Source: an uncultured Collinsella sp.
GTDB taxonomy: Bacteria > Actinomycetota > Coriobacteriia > Coriobacteriales > Coriobacteriaceae
DNA: 64,000 nucleotides
Assembly: GCA_900541065.1 (NCBI GenBank)
Contig: UQIE01000002.1
Location: forward strand, 1 to 64,000
Reading direction: 5' to 3'
Positions within the stretch are counted from its first letter, which is position 1. Each line of letters begins with the position of its first letter. The position numbers and the translations under genes are program-made. This document shows, one piece after another, positions 17,386-26,311 of the stretch. The notes beneath the pieces were generated by a model. That model worked only from the letters and a program-made list of their open reading frames with translations. It was not told the DNA's origin and did not search any database.

Positions 17386-17664
17386 GTGGCTGTTAACGAA
17401 GAGCTGCTTAAGAAGGTTCTTGAAGAGATTCGCCCCAACCTGCAGGCCGACGGCGGCGATATGGAGTATGTGGGCGTCGACGACGAGGGTGTCGTCAAAC
17501 TGGAGCTGCAGGGCGCTTGCGCCGGCTGCCCCATGAGCTCGCTGACCCTGTCCATGGGTATCGAGCGTATCCTCAAAGAGCATGTGCCCGGCGTTACCCG
17601 CGTTGAGCAGGTCAATGCCTCCGGCGAGACCAACGATCTGTACGACGAGTACGCGCCGTTCTAA
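17386..17664 (+). CDS. NifU C-terminal-domain iron-sulfur scaffold protein
   Basis: 92 residues, a stand-alone NifU C-terminal domain. The conserved LQADGGDMEYVGV region and the cluster-binding CxxC in GACAGCPMSS are present. Such proteins carry and deliver iron-sulfur clusters. The genome shows many cluster-dependent enzymes in this window (activases, radical SAM). GTG 17386 follows AAAGGAG. It is followed by lgt 109 bases later. Confidence 0.88.
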   Translation: MAVNEELLKKVLEEIRPNLQADGGDMEYVGVDDEGVVKLELQGACAGCPMSSLTLSMGIERILKEHVPGVTRVEQVNASGETNDLYDEYAPF

Positions 17665-17773
17665 GATGCGAAAGCGGCGGACGGCATACTCCGCATAGAC
17701 GTTACGCCCAAATATGCGGCTGCGAGCGCAAGGCCCGCGGCCGCATTTGTATGTAGGGAGCAGGAGGGTCGAC

Positions 17774-18595
17774 ATGCTCAACGACTTCTACCATATGCTT
17801 GATCCTGTCGCGATCTCGGCGGGCCCCATCACCATCTACTGGTACGGCCTGGCCTACGTGGTCGGCGCCCTGCTCACGGCGGTCGTCATGTACCGCACGC
17901 AGCGCCGTTGGGGTTTTGACATTACGGTCGACGACCTGACGAGTGTCGTGGTCGGCGTGGTCTTTGGCCTTATCATTGGCGCCCGCCTGTTCTATGTCAT
18001 CTTTTACGGCGACGGCTACTACTGGGCGCATCCGCTCGAGATCTTTGCCACCAACGAGGGCGGCATGAGCTTCCATGGCGGCTTGGTGGGCGGCATCTTG
18101 GGCGGCATCATCGTGTGCCGCATGTATAAGCTTGACGCATGGACTTTGGCAGACCTTGCCGTCATAGGCGCGCCGCTGGCCTTGTGTCTGGGCCGTTGTG
18201 CCAACTTTGTCAACGGAGAGCTGTGGGGCAAGCCGACCGATCTGCCATGGGGCGTGGTCTTTGGCGGGACTGCGGGCGATATGCCGCGTCACCCCTCCCA
18301 GCTCTACGAGGCATTTCTTGAGGGCATCGTGCTCTTTTGCATTCTGCAGGTGCTCAGCCGCAAAAAGCCGCTACTGCCCCAGGGCACATTTATGGGCGTG
18401 TTCGTGATGGGGTACGGCATCGTCCGCTTTCTCGTTGAGTTCGTGCGCGTGCCCGATGCCCAGCTGGGTTATCTGCTGGGAGGCGTCATCACCATGGGTC
18501 AGCTGCTGAGCCTGCCGCTCGTAATCGCGGGCCTGGCGCTCATCATCTTCGCTCGTCGCCGCAACCAACCCCAACGCGTCTACCTGGACGCCTAA
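17774..18595 (+). CDS. lgt: Prolipoprotein diacylglyceryl transferase
   Basis: 273 residues, polytopic membrane enzyme that transfers diacylglyceryl from phosphatidylglycerol to the lipobox Cys of prolipoproteins. Diagnostic motifs: ITIYWYGLAYVVG, MSFHGGLVGG, GRCANFVNGELWG and RHPSQLYEAF. ATG 17774 follows AGGAGG; the 20-residue upstream extension is not hydrophobic or conserved. A repeat-family hairpin begins six bases after the stop codon and may end the transcript. Confidence 0.93.
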   Translation: MLNDFYHMLDPVAISAGPITIYWYGLAYVVGALLTAVVMYRTQRRWGFDITVDDLTSVVVGVVFGLIIGARLFYVIFYGDGYYWAHPLEIFATNEGGMSFHGGLVGGILGGIIVCRMYKLDAWTLADLAVIGAPLALCLGRCANFVNGELWGKPTDLPWGVVFGGTAGDMPRHPSQLYEAFLEGIVLFCILQVLSRKKPLLPQGTFMGVFVMGYGIVRFLVEFVRVPDAQLGYLLGGVITMGQLLSLPLVIAGLALIIFARRRNQPQRVYLDA

Positions 18596-18600
18596 CCAAG

Positions 18601-18640
18601 ACCACCACAAAGGGGACAGGCACCTTTGTGGTGGTTTTGC
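18601..18640 (+). repeat. Stop-proximal hairpin, GGGACAGG loop family
   Basis: A perfect 12-bp stem ACCACCACAAAG/CTTTGTGGTGGT (18601-18612, 18624-18635) with loop GGGACAGGCAC, followed by TTTT. It lies five bases after the lgt stop codon. Related hairpins are at 20861, 23488, 49211 and 56861. Confidence 0.75.
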
Positions 18641-18675
18641 CGAGTTTGATAGGTTTCTAGAAAGGCTTTCGGACT

Positions 18676-20859
18676 GTGAAGGATTCCGACCTCTCCACAA
18701 CGGCTGCGCGCGACGCTGCCCGCATCGTCTGGTTTAAGCGCTACCCCGCCAAGCAGACGCTCATCGCATTTTTGCTCGCGCTGTTGGCGACCACGGCGTT
18801 TTCCATCGATCCCGCCCCGGTGTCGAGCAACGCAGTCTTGGCGATTGACCCCAAAGCCTCGGGCATGCTGTACGTGTGCTACGAGGTGCTCCTCTCGTTT
18901 GCCGGCCATACCGACGCGGTCATGCTGCTTGCACTTGCTTGCCTGCTCACCTTGCCGTTTCGCTACGTGTTCTTTGGCCGTGGCGACACCTGGCGTCCAT
19001 CGATCGTTCTGCCGTCGCTGTTCTTCGCCATCTGCATGGTGTTCGGCCGCAGCTACGATCTCACCGACTCGGCCGAGATTGTCCTTGGCGACAAAGCCCG
19101 CATCATCTGCGCCTGGATTGGCGGCGCGGGCTGGATGCTCCTAGCGATCGTGGCGTTCTATCTGGCTTTTGAGTGCCTGGATTGGTTGAGCTCCCGACGC
19201 ATCCCGTTTTCCGAAGCGCACTTTGGCCGCGTATGGCGTGTGACTCACGCCGTGCTCTCGGTCCATCCCTTTGCCGGGCCCTTCCTGGTGCTTATGATCG
19301 CCTGGACGCCCACGCTCATCGCTTCGCTGCCCGGCCTTTTTATGGGAGATACGGGCGCGCAGATTCGCCAGTGGTTCAACTATCCCAACGGCACGAGCGA
19401 CTACCTGCGCCTACTCAACCCCAACGTGCTGCTCAACGGGCATCATCCCGTAGTGCACACGGCCATTATCGGCTCGTGCGTCCAGCTGGGGCTTTCACTG
19501 TTCAACAGTGCCAACGCAGGTCTTGCCATCTATACCTGCGCTCAATTTGTCATCACGGCTGCCTGCATGGCCTATTCCATTTCGTCGCTGCGCAAACTGG
19601 GCGTGAGCCTGCCGGTTCGCGGTGCGATCCTGCTGTTCTTTGCGTTTATGCCGATGTTCTCTAACTACGCGGCGTTGCTCACCAAAGACGTGCTCTTTGC
19701 CGACGCGTTCTTGGTGCTGCTGGTACAGACCGTCAAGCTCGTGGCATGTGGCTTGCCCCGTCGTGATGCCAATGTCGAGCGAGCGGGCGAGAAAGCCCCC
19801 GTGCTCTTTGCGCGCCATGACTGGCTGCTGCTCGCTCTGGGCGCCATGGGTTCCACGTTTCTGCGCAACGGCGGCCTGGTGTTTCCCCTGGCGGCATGCG
19901 TAATCGCGGCGGCGTTTTGCGCATGGGACGCGCACGTGGCTCGTCGTGCAGCCAAGCAGACTGGTGCTGCGCCTTCGGGCGCCATCCCGCGTTTCCGCTG
20001 GGTTGGCGTTCTCGCGGTGCTCGCGCTCTGCCTTGCCTCTAATATGTACTTCACCAAGGTCTTTATGCCGGCGCACGATATCACGCCTGGTTCCAAGCGC
20101 GAAATCCTCTCGATTCCGTTCCAGCAGACGGCTCGTTTCGTCCAAAAACACGACGGCCTCAACTCGGGCGTCAACCCCACGGTTAAGGAGGACGGCACCA
20201 TCGTGGAGGCTCCTTGCGACGGCTTGGTGACCGACGAAGAGCGTGCCGTGATCGACCGTGTGCTCAAGTACGAGAACCTGGGCCGCCGCTACAACCCCGA
20301 CAAGTCCGATGCCGTCAAGAATTGCTTTAACGAGTACGCCTCGCAGGAGGACATCAAGGCCTATTTTGAGGTGTGGGCCCAGATGTTTAAGAAGGATCCC
20401 GAGTGCTATATTTCGGCGCTTATCAATAACTACTATGGTTATTTTTATCCGAGCGCGCGCGATGCCTGGATCTACAGCACGGCGCGTAGTGCCGAGATCA
20501 TGGCGCGCCCCGACAACCTCAAGTACTTCGACTTCCATCCGGTTGACAGCAACGTGGTGCGCTGGTGCGACCACCTGATCAATCTGTACCGTGTGGCGGT
20601 GCAGCGCATCCCGTTTATTTCGCTCACCATGAGCTCGGCCACCTATGTGTGGATCATGATCGCCGTGGTGGTCTACCTGCTGCGTCGTCATTCATGGCGT
20701 GCGCTGGCGATCTGGGTGCCGCTGTTGGGCGTGCTTGCCGTGTGCCTGATTGGTCCGTGTAACGGATCGACCTACATGCGCTACCTGTATCCGGTCATCG
20801 CCTGCATGCCCTTCGCCATCGGCGCCACCATCACCCGCAGCGACTTCCTCTGGTCCTAA
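18676..20859 (+). CDS. Large polytopic membrane protein (DUF6020-like)
   Basis: 727 residues, start GTG 18676. More than ten hydrophobic stretches cover the N-terminal two thirds. A long outside loop follows (about residues 470-640: ITPGSKREILSIPFQQTARFV... and DKSDAVKNCFNEYASQEDIKAYFEVW), then further membrane helices. This layout resembles GT-C-fold glycosyltransferase-like membrane proteins annotated as DUF6020; the family name is recalled, not searched. A role in cell-envelope glycan or polymer assembly is possible but not shown. It is a single gene with a repeat hairpin right after its stop codon. Confidence 0.6.
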   Translation: MKDSDLSTTAARDAARIVWFKRYPAKQTLIAFLLALLATTAFSIDPAPVSSNAVLAIDPKASGMLYVCYEVLLSFAGHTDAVMLLALACLLTLPFRYVFFGRGDTWRPSIVLPSLFFAICMVFGRSYDLTDSAEIVLGDKARIICAWIGGAGWMLLAIVAFYLAFECLDWLSSRRIPFSEAHFGRVWRVTHAVLSVHPFAGPFLVLMIAWTPTLIASLPGLFMGDTGAQIRQWFNYPNGTSDYLRLLNPNVLLNGHHPVVHTAIIGSCVQLGLSLFNSANAGLAIYTCAQFVITAACMAYSISSLRKLGVSLPVRGAILLFFAFMPMFSNYAALLTKDVLFADAFLVLLVQTVKLVACGLPRRDANVERAGEKAPVLFARHDWLLLALGAMGSTFLRNGGLVFPLAACVIAAAFCAWDAHVARRAAKQTGAAPSGAIPRFRWVGVLAVLALCLASNMYFTKVFMPAHDITPGSKREILSIPFQQTARFVQKHDGLNSGVNPTVKEDGTIVEAPCDGLVTDEERAVIDRVLKYENLGRRYNPDKSDAVKNCFNEYASQEDIKAYFEVWAQMFKKDPECYISALINNYYGYFYPSARDAWIYSTARSAEIMARPDNLKYFDFHPVDSNVVRWCDHLINLYRVAVQRIPFISLTMSSATYVWIMIAVVVYLLRRHSWRALAIWVPLLGVLAVCLIGPCNGSTYMRYLYPVIACMPFAIGATITRSDFLWS

Positions 20860-20860
20860 C

Positions 20861-20893
20861 TTGGTGCATTGGGGTCAGGTTTCTTTGCACCAA
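20861..20893 (+). repeat. Stop-proximal hairpin, GGGTCAGG loop variant
   Basis: TTGGTGCA/TGCACCAA arms (20861-20868, 20886-20893) around a loop with GGGGTCAGG. It starts one base after the preceding stop codon. Same family as the element at 18601. Confidence 0.7.
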
Positions 20894-21023
20894 GGGGGCC
20901 ATCATCACGACGCCTTCATTTTGGGGTTTATCTCGCAGGCCAGTAGGTATATCATAACGACGTTTGTTTATATTGCCCGAGCATCTGCGCTGGGCTTTAG
21001 GTCGAAACCGATAGGAGACACGT

Positions 21024-21830
21024 ATGTCCGGACACTCTAAGTGGGCCACAACCAAGCATCGTAAGGGCGCGCAGGACGCCAAGCGTTCCGCCCTCTTCTC
21101 CAAGCTCAGCCGCAACATCACCGTTGCTGCCCGTCTCGGCGGTGACCCGCTGCCCGAGAACAACGCCAGCCTCGCCGCTGCCGTTGCCAAGGCCAAGGCT
21201 CAGTCCATGCCTAAGGACAAGATCAAGTCCGCTATCGACAAGGCTTTTGGTTCGGGTGCCGACGCTGCCGTCTACGAGAACATCGTGTACGAGGGCTATG
21301 GTCCCGCCGGTGTCGCCGTCTACGTCGACTGCCTGACCGACAACCGCAACCGTACCGCCGCTGATGTCCGTTCCGCCTTCTCCCACGCTGGCGGCAACCT
21401 GGGCACCTCCGGCTCCGTCGCCTTCCAGTTTGAGCGTAAGGGCCAGATCGTCGTCGCCAAGGAGATCCTGGACGAGAACGCCAAGAAGGAGACCATGATC
21501 GCCAACGGTGCTGCCGGTGACGAGGATGAGTTCATGATGGCCATCGCCGAGGCCGGTGGCGAGGACTACGAGGATGCCGGCGAGGAGTGGATCGTCTGGA
21601 CTACTGCCAACGAGGTCATGGCTGTCTCCAAGGCGCTCGAGGAGCAGGGCGTCCAGGTCAAGGGCTCCGAGACCACCATGGTCCCGACCACCCCGACCGA
21701 GGTCTCCGGCGCCGACGCCAAGAAGGTTCAGCGCCTCATCGACCGTCTTGAGGAGCTCGACGACGTCCAGGATGTTTACAGCACCATGGACATGACCGAC
21801 GAGGTCATCGCTGCCCTCGAGGAGGAGTAG
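21024..21830 (+). CDS. yebC: YebC/PmpR-family protein
   Basis: 268 residues with the signature N-terminus SGHSKWATTKHRKGAQDAKR and GYGPAGVAVYVDCLTDN. YebC proteins are described as DNA-binding regulators and, more recently for some members, as translation factors that help ribosomes at proline stretches. About 20 residues longer than most family members, with an acidic C-terminus. ATG 21024 has TAGGAG upstream. Terminator at 21900-21941. Confidence 0.92.
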   Translation: MSGHSKWATTKHRKGAQDAKRSALFSKLSRNITVAARLGGDPLPENNASLAAAVAKAKAQSMPKDKIKSAIDKAFGSGADAAVYENIVYEGYGPAGVAVYVDCLTDNRNRTAADVRSAFSHAGGNLGTSGSVAFQFERKGQIVVAKEILDENAKKETMIANGAAGDEDEFMMAIAEAGGEDYEDAGEEWIVWTTANEVMAVSKALEEQGVQVKGSETTMVPTTPTEVSGADAKKVQRLIDRLEELDDVQDVYSTMDMTDEVIAALEEE

Positions 21831-21899
21831 CGCCCGCACGGGTTAAGCCGTGCATATCTGGGCATAATGAAGCGAGCATGCAAGCCTCGTGGAATAGAT

Positions 21900-21941
21900 G
21901 AGCCGGATCCGCGTGCGTAGAGCACCGGACCCGGCTCTTTT
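21900..21941 (+). terminator. Terminator after yebC
   Basis: GAGCCGG (21900-21906) pairs with CCGGCTC (21931-21937), with additional TCCG/CGGA pairing, followed by TTTT. A TATAAT at 21941-21946 immediately after it may be the -10 of the amaP operon. Confidence 0.7.
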
Positions 21942-21996
21942 ATAATGATGCGAACCGTTTTGTATTTCGAGTGCCGAGATTTGAAGGGAGCGCCAC

Positions 21997-22542
21997 GTGC
22001 GCGTACTCAAACGAGCCCTAGCGATTGTGTATCTTGCCGCCGCCATCGTGGCGCTGGGTACGCTTGTCTGCCAGTTTTGGGGGCCGTATACGTATCGCTT
22101 TATGCTGCTGATGCGCGACCCCATGCCGCGCATTGTCGTGACGGCATGCGGCGGAGTTGTGGCGATCGGCGTGCTGGTAAGCTTCTTCCGCCTGATGTTT
22201 GCTCGTCGCGAGCCGTCCTGTGTGCATCCGGCGGGGGAGCGCAATATCGAGGTCACCCTTGCGGCGCTTTCTTCGTGTGCTAGGGCTGCCGCCGAGCGCG
22301 ACGACCGCGTGATGGTCGAGCATGTCGAGGCCCGCGTCCAAGGCTCCGACGATTCGTACGTCCGATTTAAGGTCGAGGCTATCGCGCTTGACGATAAGGA
22401 CGTGGCATCTCTGGCTACTGCGATGCAGCGGCGCATCGAGGAAGCTTGCGACACCATGCTTGGCACGCCGGGCACGACCGCACGCGTTCGTTTTTTGCCG
22501 TCCAAGACTACCGTCCAGACCGTGGAGGTTTCCGGTGAGTGA
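21997..22542 (+). CDS. amaP: Alkaline-shock membrane anchor AmaP-like
   Basis: 181 residues. Two N-terminal hydrophobic segments (about 5-27 and 48-70) are followed by a soluble domain of the Asp23/Gls24-anchor type. In Firmicutes and Actinobacteria AmaP anchors Asp23 at the membrane in the cell-envelope stress response. The next genes (DUF2273 protein, Asp23 family) confirm the assignment. GTG start with AAGGGAG upstream. The stop codon overlaps the start of the next gene (GTGAGTGA arrangement). Confidence 0.8.
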   Translation: MRVLKRALAIVYLAAAIVALGTLVCQFWGPYTYRFMLLMRDPMPRIVVTACGGVVAIGVLVSFFRLMFARREPSCVHPAGERNIEVTLAALSSCARAAAERDDRVMVEHVEARVQGSDDSYVRFKVEAIALDDKDVASLATAMQRRIEEACDTMLGTPGTTARVRFLPSKTTVQTVEVSGE

Positions 22543-22912
22543 TACCAATCAAGACAAGACCGCTCGTACGCCGCGCCTGACGATTGACCAGAGCGCCACG
22601 CCGGCGAACGAACCTGTTGATTCCAAAGCAGAGGCAACCGAGTTACAAGACGCGGCAGCCGCGGATTTTGACGAGGCTATGGGTCTCATCAAGGGTACGG
22701 GCGCTGCCATCTGGAGCTATGCCGTGCGTCATCCCAACACCACGCTTGGCGCCGTCGCTGGCTTTATCCTCGCCGTGTTGGTGCTCACGTTGGGCCTGTG
22801 GGACACGCTCGTCATTGCATTCTTCGTGCTGATCGGCGCTGTGATCGGCCAAATTCGCGACGGCGAGAACGGGATCGTCAACTTCTTCGGCCGTCTGTTT
22901 AGCGGCCGCTAA
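22535..22912 (+). CDS. DUF2273 small membrane protein
   Basis: 125 residues from GTG 22535, overlapping the amaP stop codon. The first 45 residues are polar. Then comes AIWSYAVRHPNTTLGAVAGF with two hydrophobic helices and the conserved GQIRDGENG...FF, diagnostic of DUF2273 proteins encoded beside asp23. Likely a membrane component of the same envelope-stress complex. An upstream extension read from 22322 lies inside amaP and is rejected. Confidence 0.82.
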   Translation: MSDTNQDKTARTPRLTIDQSATPANEPVDSKAEATELQDAAAADFDEAMGLIKGTGAAIWSYAVRHPNTTLGAVAGFILAVLVLTLGLWDTLVIAFFVLIGAVIGQIRDGENGIVNFFGRLFSGR

Positions 22913-22967
22913 TAGGCCGCTAATATGTATTCGACTGTCGCATCTGCGGCAGGCATAAGGAGGAACC

Positions 22968-23483
22968 ATGGCTTTTAACACGAAGGTCGATGTAGCCGAT
23001 ACCGAGCTCGAGGAGAACGAGGCGGTCGTCGCCGAAGCCGAGGATGTGACGCTCGAGGACGAGGCTCTTGTCGAGGTCGAGTCCGATGAGGATGAGGACG
23101 ACGAGGAGGCGGACGAGTCCGAGGACTCGCTGACCTATTCCAACGGTGTGATCGAGAAGATCGTTGCCATGGCCACCCGCGAGGTTCCGCACGTTCTGGG
23201 CATGAAGGGTAACCTCATGCACTTTGTGCAGGAGCAGTTTGGTGCCGAGAATCTGACCAAGGGCGTGACGGTCGAGGTCACCGATGACAATCGCGTGGTC
23301 GTCAACATCTCCGTCATTATCGAGTGCGGTGCCTATGCGCCCGCGATCTTCGACGATGTCAAGGCACGCGTCACCGAGCGCCTTGCCGCGATGACGGGCC
23401 TTGAGGTGGCGGGCGTCAACCTGCGCATCGAGGACGTCATCACCCCCGAGGAGTACGAGCACCGCACCAGCCAGCACGAATAA
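22968..23483 (+). CDS. Asp23/Gls24-family envelope stress protein
   Basis: 171 residues. An acidic N-terminal extension (about 1-55) precedes an Asp23 domain (TYSNGVIEKIVAMATREVPHV... and IFDDVKARVTERLAAMTGLEV). Asp23 proteins gather at the inner membrane face through AmaP and protect the envelope. Strong AAGGAGG start. Third gene of the amaP-DUF2273-asp23 set; a repeat hairpin and a terminator follow. Confidence 0.9.
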   Translation: MAFNTKVDVADTELEENEAVVAEAEDVTLEDEALVEVESDEDEDDEEADESEDSLTYSNGVIEKIVAMATREVPHVLGMKGNLMHFVQEQFGAENLTKGVTVEVTDDNRVVVNISVIIECGAYAPAIFDDVKARVTERLAAMTGLEVAGVNLRIEDVITPEEYEHRTSQHE

Positions 23484-23487
23484 CCTT

Positions 23488-23533
23488 CCAAAAAGGGACA
23501 GGTTTGTTTTGGCAGGTTTTATCTGCGAAAACG
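23488..23533 (+). repeat. Stop-proximal hairpin, 46-base near-copy at 49215
   Basis: CCAAAA/TTTTGG (23488-23493, 23507-23512) encloses GGGACAGG. This element and 49215-49260 agree at about nine bases in ten over 46 bases, including a trailing AGGTTTTATCTGC. It starts four bases after the asp23 stop codon. Confidence 0.75.
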
Positions 23534-23536
23534 TTA

Positions 23537-23577
23537 AACGGCCGACCGCGCAAGCAAAAGCGTGGCCGGCCGTTATT
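23537..23577 (+). terminator. Terminator after the asp23 operon
   Basis: AACGGCCG (23537-23544) pairs with CGGCCGTT (23567-23574), with inner ACC/GGC pairing, and is followed by a short T-rich run (ATTTG). Confidence 0.6.
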
Positions 23578-23691
23578 TGTATGCCCCCCGATGTAGGCAT
23601 ACCGCTCGTCTAACTAGGGGTTGCAATCGTCGCGTTCCGCGTTACCCTAATGGACGCATTGTTTCCAAATTGTTAACGAGGGGTTGCCGTA

Positions 23692-24714
23692 ATGGCCGAC
23701 GAGCACGAAACAGAAAGCAAGGCATGGGCGATTGAGGCCGCCGCGGCAGAGGCGGCATCGCGTGCTGCCGAGGAGATGCATCGTCCTCCCGTGGTGCCGA
23801 TGGAGCGTGTGGTTGATCGCACCGATATCGAGCGCGGCGAGCGTGCCGGTCAAAAGCGCAGCCAGGAGCCGGGCTTTCCGCGCTTTTTTGCCGAGCTCAA
23901 TCTGGGCCTGATTCTTACGGCCTTCGCCATCGTTGCGTTTAAAACCCCTAATCACTTTGCTTTTGGCGGCACCTCGGGCGTGTCGGTCATTCTGTCCACG
24001 CTGTTCCCGACCCTGCCCGTCGGCGTCTTTATGTGGATTATCAACGCGGTTCTCGTCGTTTTGGGCTTTATCTTTTTGGAGCGCAAGGCAATCCTGTGGA
24101 GCGTCTTCGCCTCGTTTGCGTTGTCCGCCTATGTTTCGCTGTTTGAGCTCTTTATTCCGACCGATGTCTCTCTGACGGGTGATATGTGGCTCGACCTGTG
24201 CTTTGCCGTCATCTTGCCGGCGCTCGGCAGCGCTATTGTCTTTGACATCGGCGCCTCGACGGGTGGCACGGACATTCTCGCTATGATCCTCAAGCGCCGC
24301 ACGACGCTCGAGATTGGCCGTGCCCTGCTGCTGGTCGATATCGGCATCGTGACCATCGCGGCCTTTTTGTATGGCCCGCGTGTCGGTCTGTATTGCGTGC
24401 TCGGCCTGTTTGCCAAGACGCTTGTGGTCGACAAGGCCATCGAGAGCATCCATCTTCGTAAGGTCTGCACGGTCATTTGCTCCGAACCCCTTAAGGTCGA
24501 GGAGTTTATCGTCAAGCATCTCAACCGCACGGCGACCATCAGCCGCGGCTACGGTGCCTTCTCGGGCAAGTGCGTGACGGTGATCATGAGCGTGCTGAGC
24601 CGTCGCGAGGCCGTGCAGCTGCGCCGTTATGCGCGCGAGGTCGATCCAGGTGCCTTTATCACGATCGTCGACAGCTCCGAGATCGTCGGCAAGGGCTTCC
24701 GCGGAACGAACTAG
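23692..24714 (+). CDS. YitT-family membrane protein
   Basis: 340 residues. The first 60 residues are polar. Five or so hydrophobic helices follow with the YitT signature FGGTSGVSVIL and GASTGGTDILAM. A C-terminal DUF2179 domain comes last (TVICSEPLKVEEFIVKHLNR...). YitT proteins are widespread membrane proteins of uncertain function. Start ATG 23692 with GAGGGG upstream. Single gene. Confidence 0.85.
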   Translation: MADEHETESKAWAIEAAAAEAASRAAEEMHRPPVVPMERVVDRTDIERGERAGQKRSQEPGFPRFFAELNLGLILTAFAIVAFKTPNHFAFGGTSGVSVILSTLFPTLPVGVFMWIINAVLVVLGFIFLERKAILWSVFASFALSAYVSLFELFIPTDVSLTGDMWLDLCFAVILPALGSAIVFDIGASTGGTDILAMILKRRTTLEIGRALLLVDIGIVTIAAFLYGPRVGLYCVLGLFAKTLVVDKAIESIHLRKVCTVICSEPLKVEEFIVKHLNRTATISRGYGAFSGKCVTVIMSVLSRREAVQLRRYAREVDPGAFITIVDSSEIVGKGFRGTN

Positions 24715-24863
24715 CACAGACGTATCCAACGAACCGCCTGCTGGCGCCGTGTATCTTGCAAATCGGTCATCTTTGAGTATTTGACCCCACATTGGGCAAT
24801 AATGATGCTAAAGACATCGTTTGCGATCCAAGTGATTTGTTCAAGATACGAAGGGATGATTCT

Positions 24864-26171
24864 ATGTTCTGCTCGCAGTGTGGCGCCCCCATGGGCGATA
24901 ACGACAAGTTCTGCGGCGTGTGTGGTGCTCCTAATGCCGGTGCCGCTGGCCCCGCTCCCCAGGGACAGCCTCAGCCCCAGCAGTTTGTTCCGCAACCGCC
25001 CGTGGCGAATGCGCCAAAGGGCTGTGTGGCTCAGGCGTTCCAAGATATGACTAAGACTCCGGGCGTGCTTCAGCGTGTATGCCAAATCGCGTTTTTGCCG
25101 GCGCTGATTTGCGTTGTGTCGGTGCTCGTGTTGTTTATTCCCGTTATTGGCGGCATTGCGGCTGCCATCGGCTTTTTGGCAGCTTGCATTGCGAGTGTGT
25201 GCGGTTCCGGCTTCGGTATCGAGTGGGGCCGCGATCTGTCGCTCAAGGTCGATGACGGCATGGACCGTCCACTCATGCGTTCCACGTCGTTTGGTCTCGG
25301 AGTCTTTTCGAGCGTTATCTCGGTCGCGCTCGAGGTTATCGCTGCCATTCCCGTTATCGGTGTAGTGCTTTCGCTGGTGGAGGGCGTGGTAATTGGCGCC
25401 GCGGGCTCGTATTCTTATTACGGCTCTTATGCGCTCGAGGCTGCGCTGTTCGGTTCGCTCGGCCTGCTTGTCCTGGCGCTAATTGCCTCGGCGATTCTGG
25501 GTGTCTTCTTTAAGATGTTCGCCGACATTGCCGTGATGCACTTTGCGGTGACCGGGCGTGTCGAGAGCGCGTTTTCGCTCGATAAGGTCTGGGCGGCGTT
25601 TAAGCACAACAAGACCAAGCTGTTCTGTGCTTCGTTCCTTCCCGAGTTTTTGACGGGCCTGGTCGCCAACGTTGTCACATGGATCTTGACGGTCGTCTTT
25701 GGCGCCATTGCCTCTGTCGGTATGTATAGCTACTACTATCGTCCTACGGGTATTGAGGCAATTGTTACCGGCGGTGGCGTCACGCTCGCGCTGTTCTTGG
25801 TGCTGGTCGCTTTCGTCACCGTATTTCTTACGGTCTTTGGCAAGATGCTCAAGCACCGTGCCGTTGGCTATTGGGCCGCACGCTATGCAAGCGAGTGGGC
25901 CGATGAGGATAAGGACGACGTCCTGACTTTTGTGTTGCCCTTCGAGAAGAAGTCCGCTCCTTCGGGTTACAGCGCTCCGGATGCTTCGCCGGCGCCTGCA
26001 CCCGCTCCCGCGACCGAGTCTGAGCCGGCGCCCGAGTCTGAGACGGCATCTGAGCCCGAGCCTGCGCCTGAGCCTGCGCCTGAGCCTGAGCCGGCACCTG
26101 CACCTGAGCCGGCACCTGCACCTGAGTCGGCGTCCGAGCCAAGCTCCGACGAGGAACCTCAGGACGAGTAG
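24864..26171 (+). CDS. Zinc-ribbon, DUF4013-like membrane protein with Pro-Glu tail
   Basis: About 435 residues. ATG 24864 begins the zinc ribbon directly (MFCSQCG...FCGVCG, four Cys), followed by a Pro/Gln linker. Then come several hydrophobic segments with paired amphipathic helices, resembling DUF4013 membrane proteins. The last ~65 residues are a low-complexity tail of repeated P-A-P-E-P units. Function unknown; zinc-ribbon membrane proteins of this kind are common in gut bacteria. An upstream in-frame ATG at 24792 has no ribosome site. Confidence 0.65.
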   Translation: MFCSQCGAPMGDNDKFCGVCGAPNAGAAGPAPQGQPQPQQFVPQPPVANAPKGCVAQAFQDMTKTPGVLQRVCQIAFLPALICVVSVLVLFIPVIGGIAAAIGFLAACIASVCGSGFGIEWGRDLSLKVDDGMDRPLMRSTSFGLGVFSSVISVALEVIAAIPVIGVVLSLVEGVVIGAAGSYSYYGSYALEAALFGSLGLLVLALIASAILGVFFKMFADIAVMHFAVTGRVESAFSLDKVWAAFKHNKTKLFCASFLPEFLTGLVANVVTWILTVVFGAIASVGMYSYYYRPTGIEAIVTGGGVTLALFLVLVAFVTVFLTVFGKMLKHRAVGYWAARYASEWADEDKDDVLTFVLPFEKKSAPSGYSAPDASPAPAPAPATESEPAPESETASEPEPAPEPAPEPEPAPAPEPAPAPESASEPSSDEEPQDE

Positions 26172-26230
26172 CCATGCCGTCTGCCATTTGGGGACGGGGT
26201 AGAAATGGTAGAAATAGCGCTTGATAAATG

Positions 26231-26269
26231 AGCGGGGGCGGACGTGTCGAAACGTCCGCCCCCGCTTTG
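26231..26269. terminator. Bidirectional terminator between convergent genes
   Basis: A perfect 15-bp stem AGCGGGGGCGGACGT/ACGTCCGCCCCCGCT (26231-26245, 26252-26266) lies between the plus-strand DUF4013 gene and the minus-strand M20 gene, followed by TTTG on the plus strand. Confidence 0.75.
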
Positions 26270-26311
26270 ACATCGCGATGTGGCTATGACTGCGAGATGC
26301 CAGCGAATCGA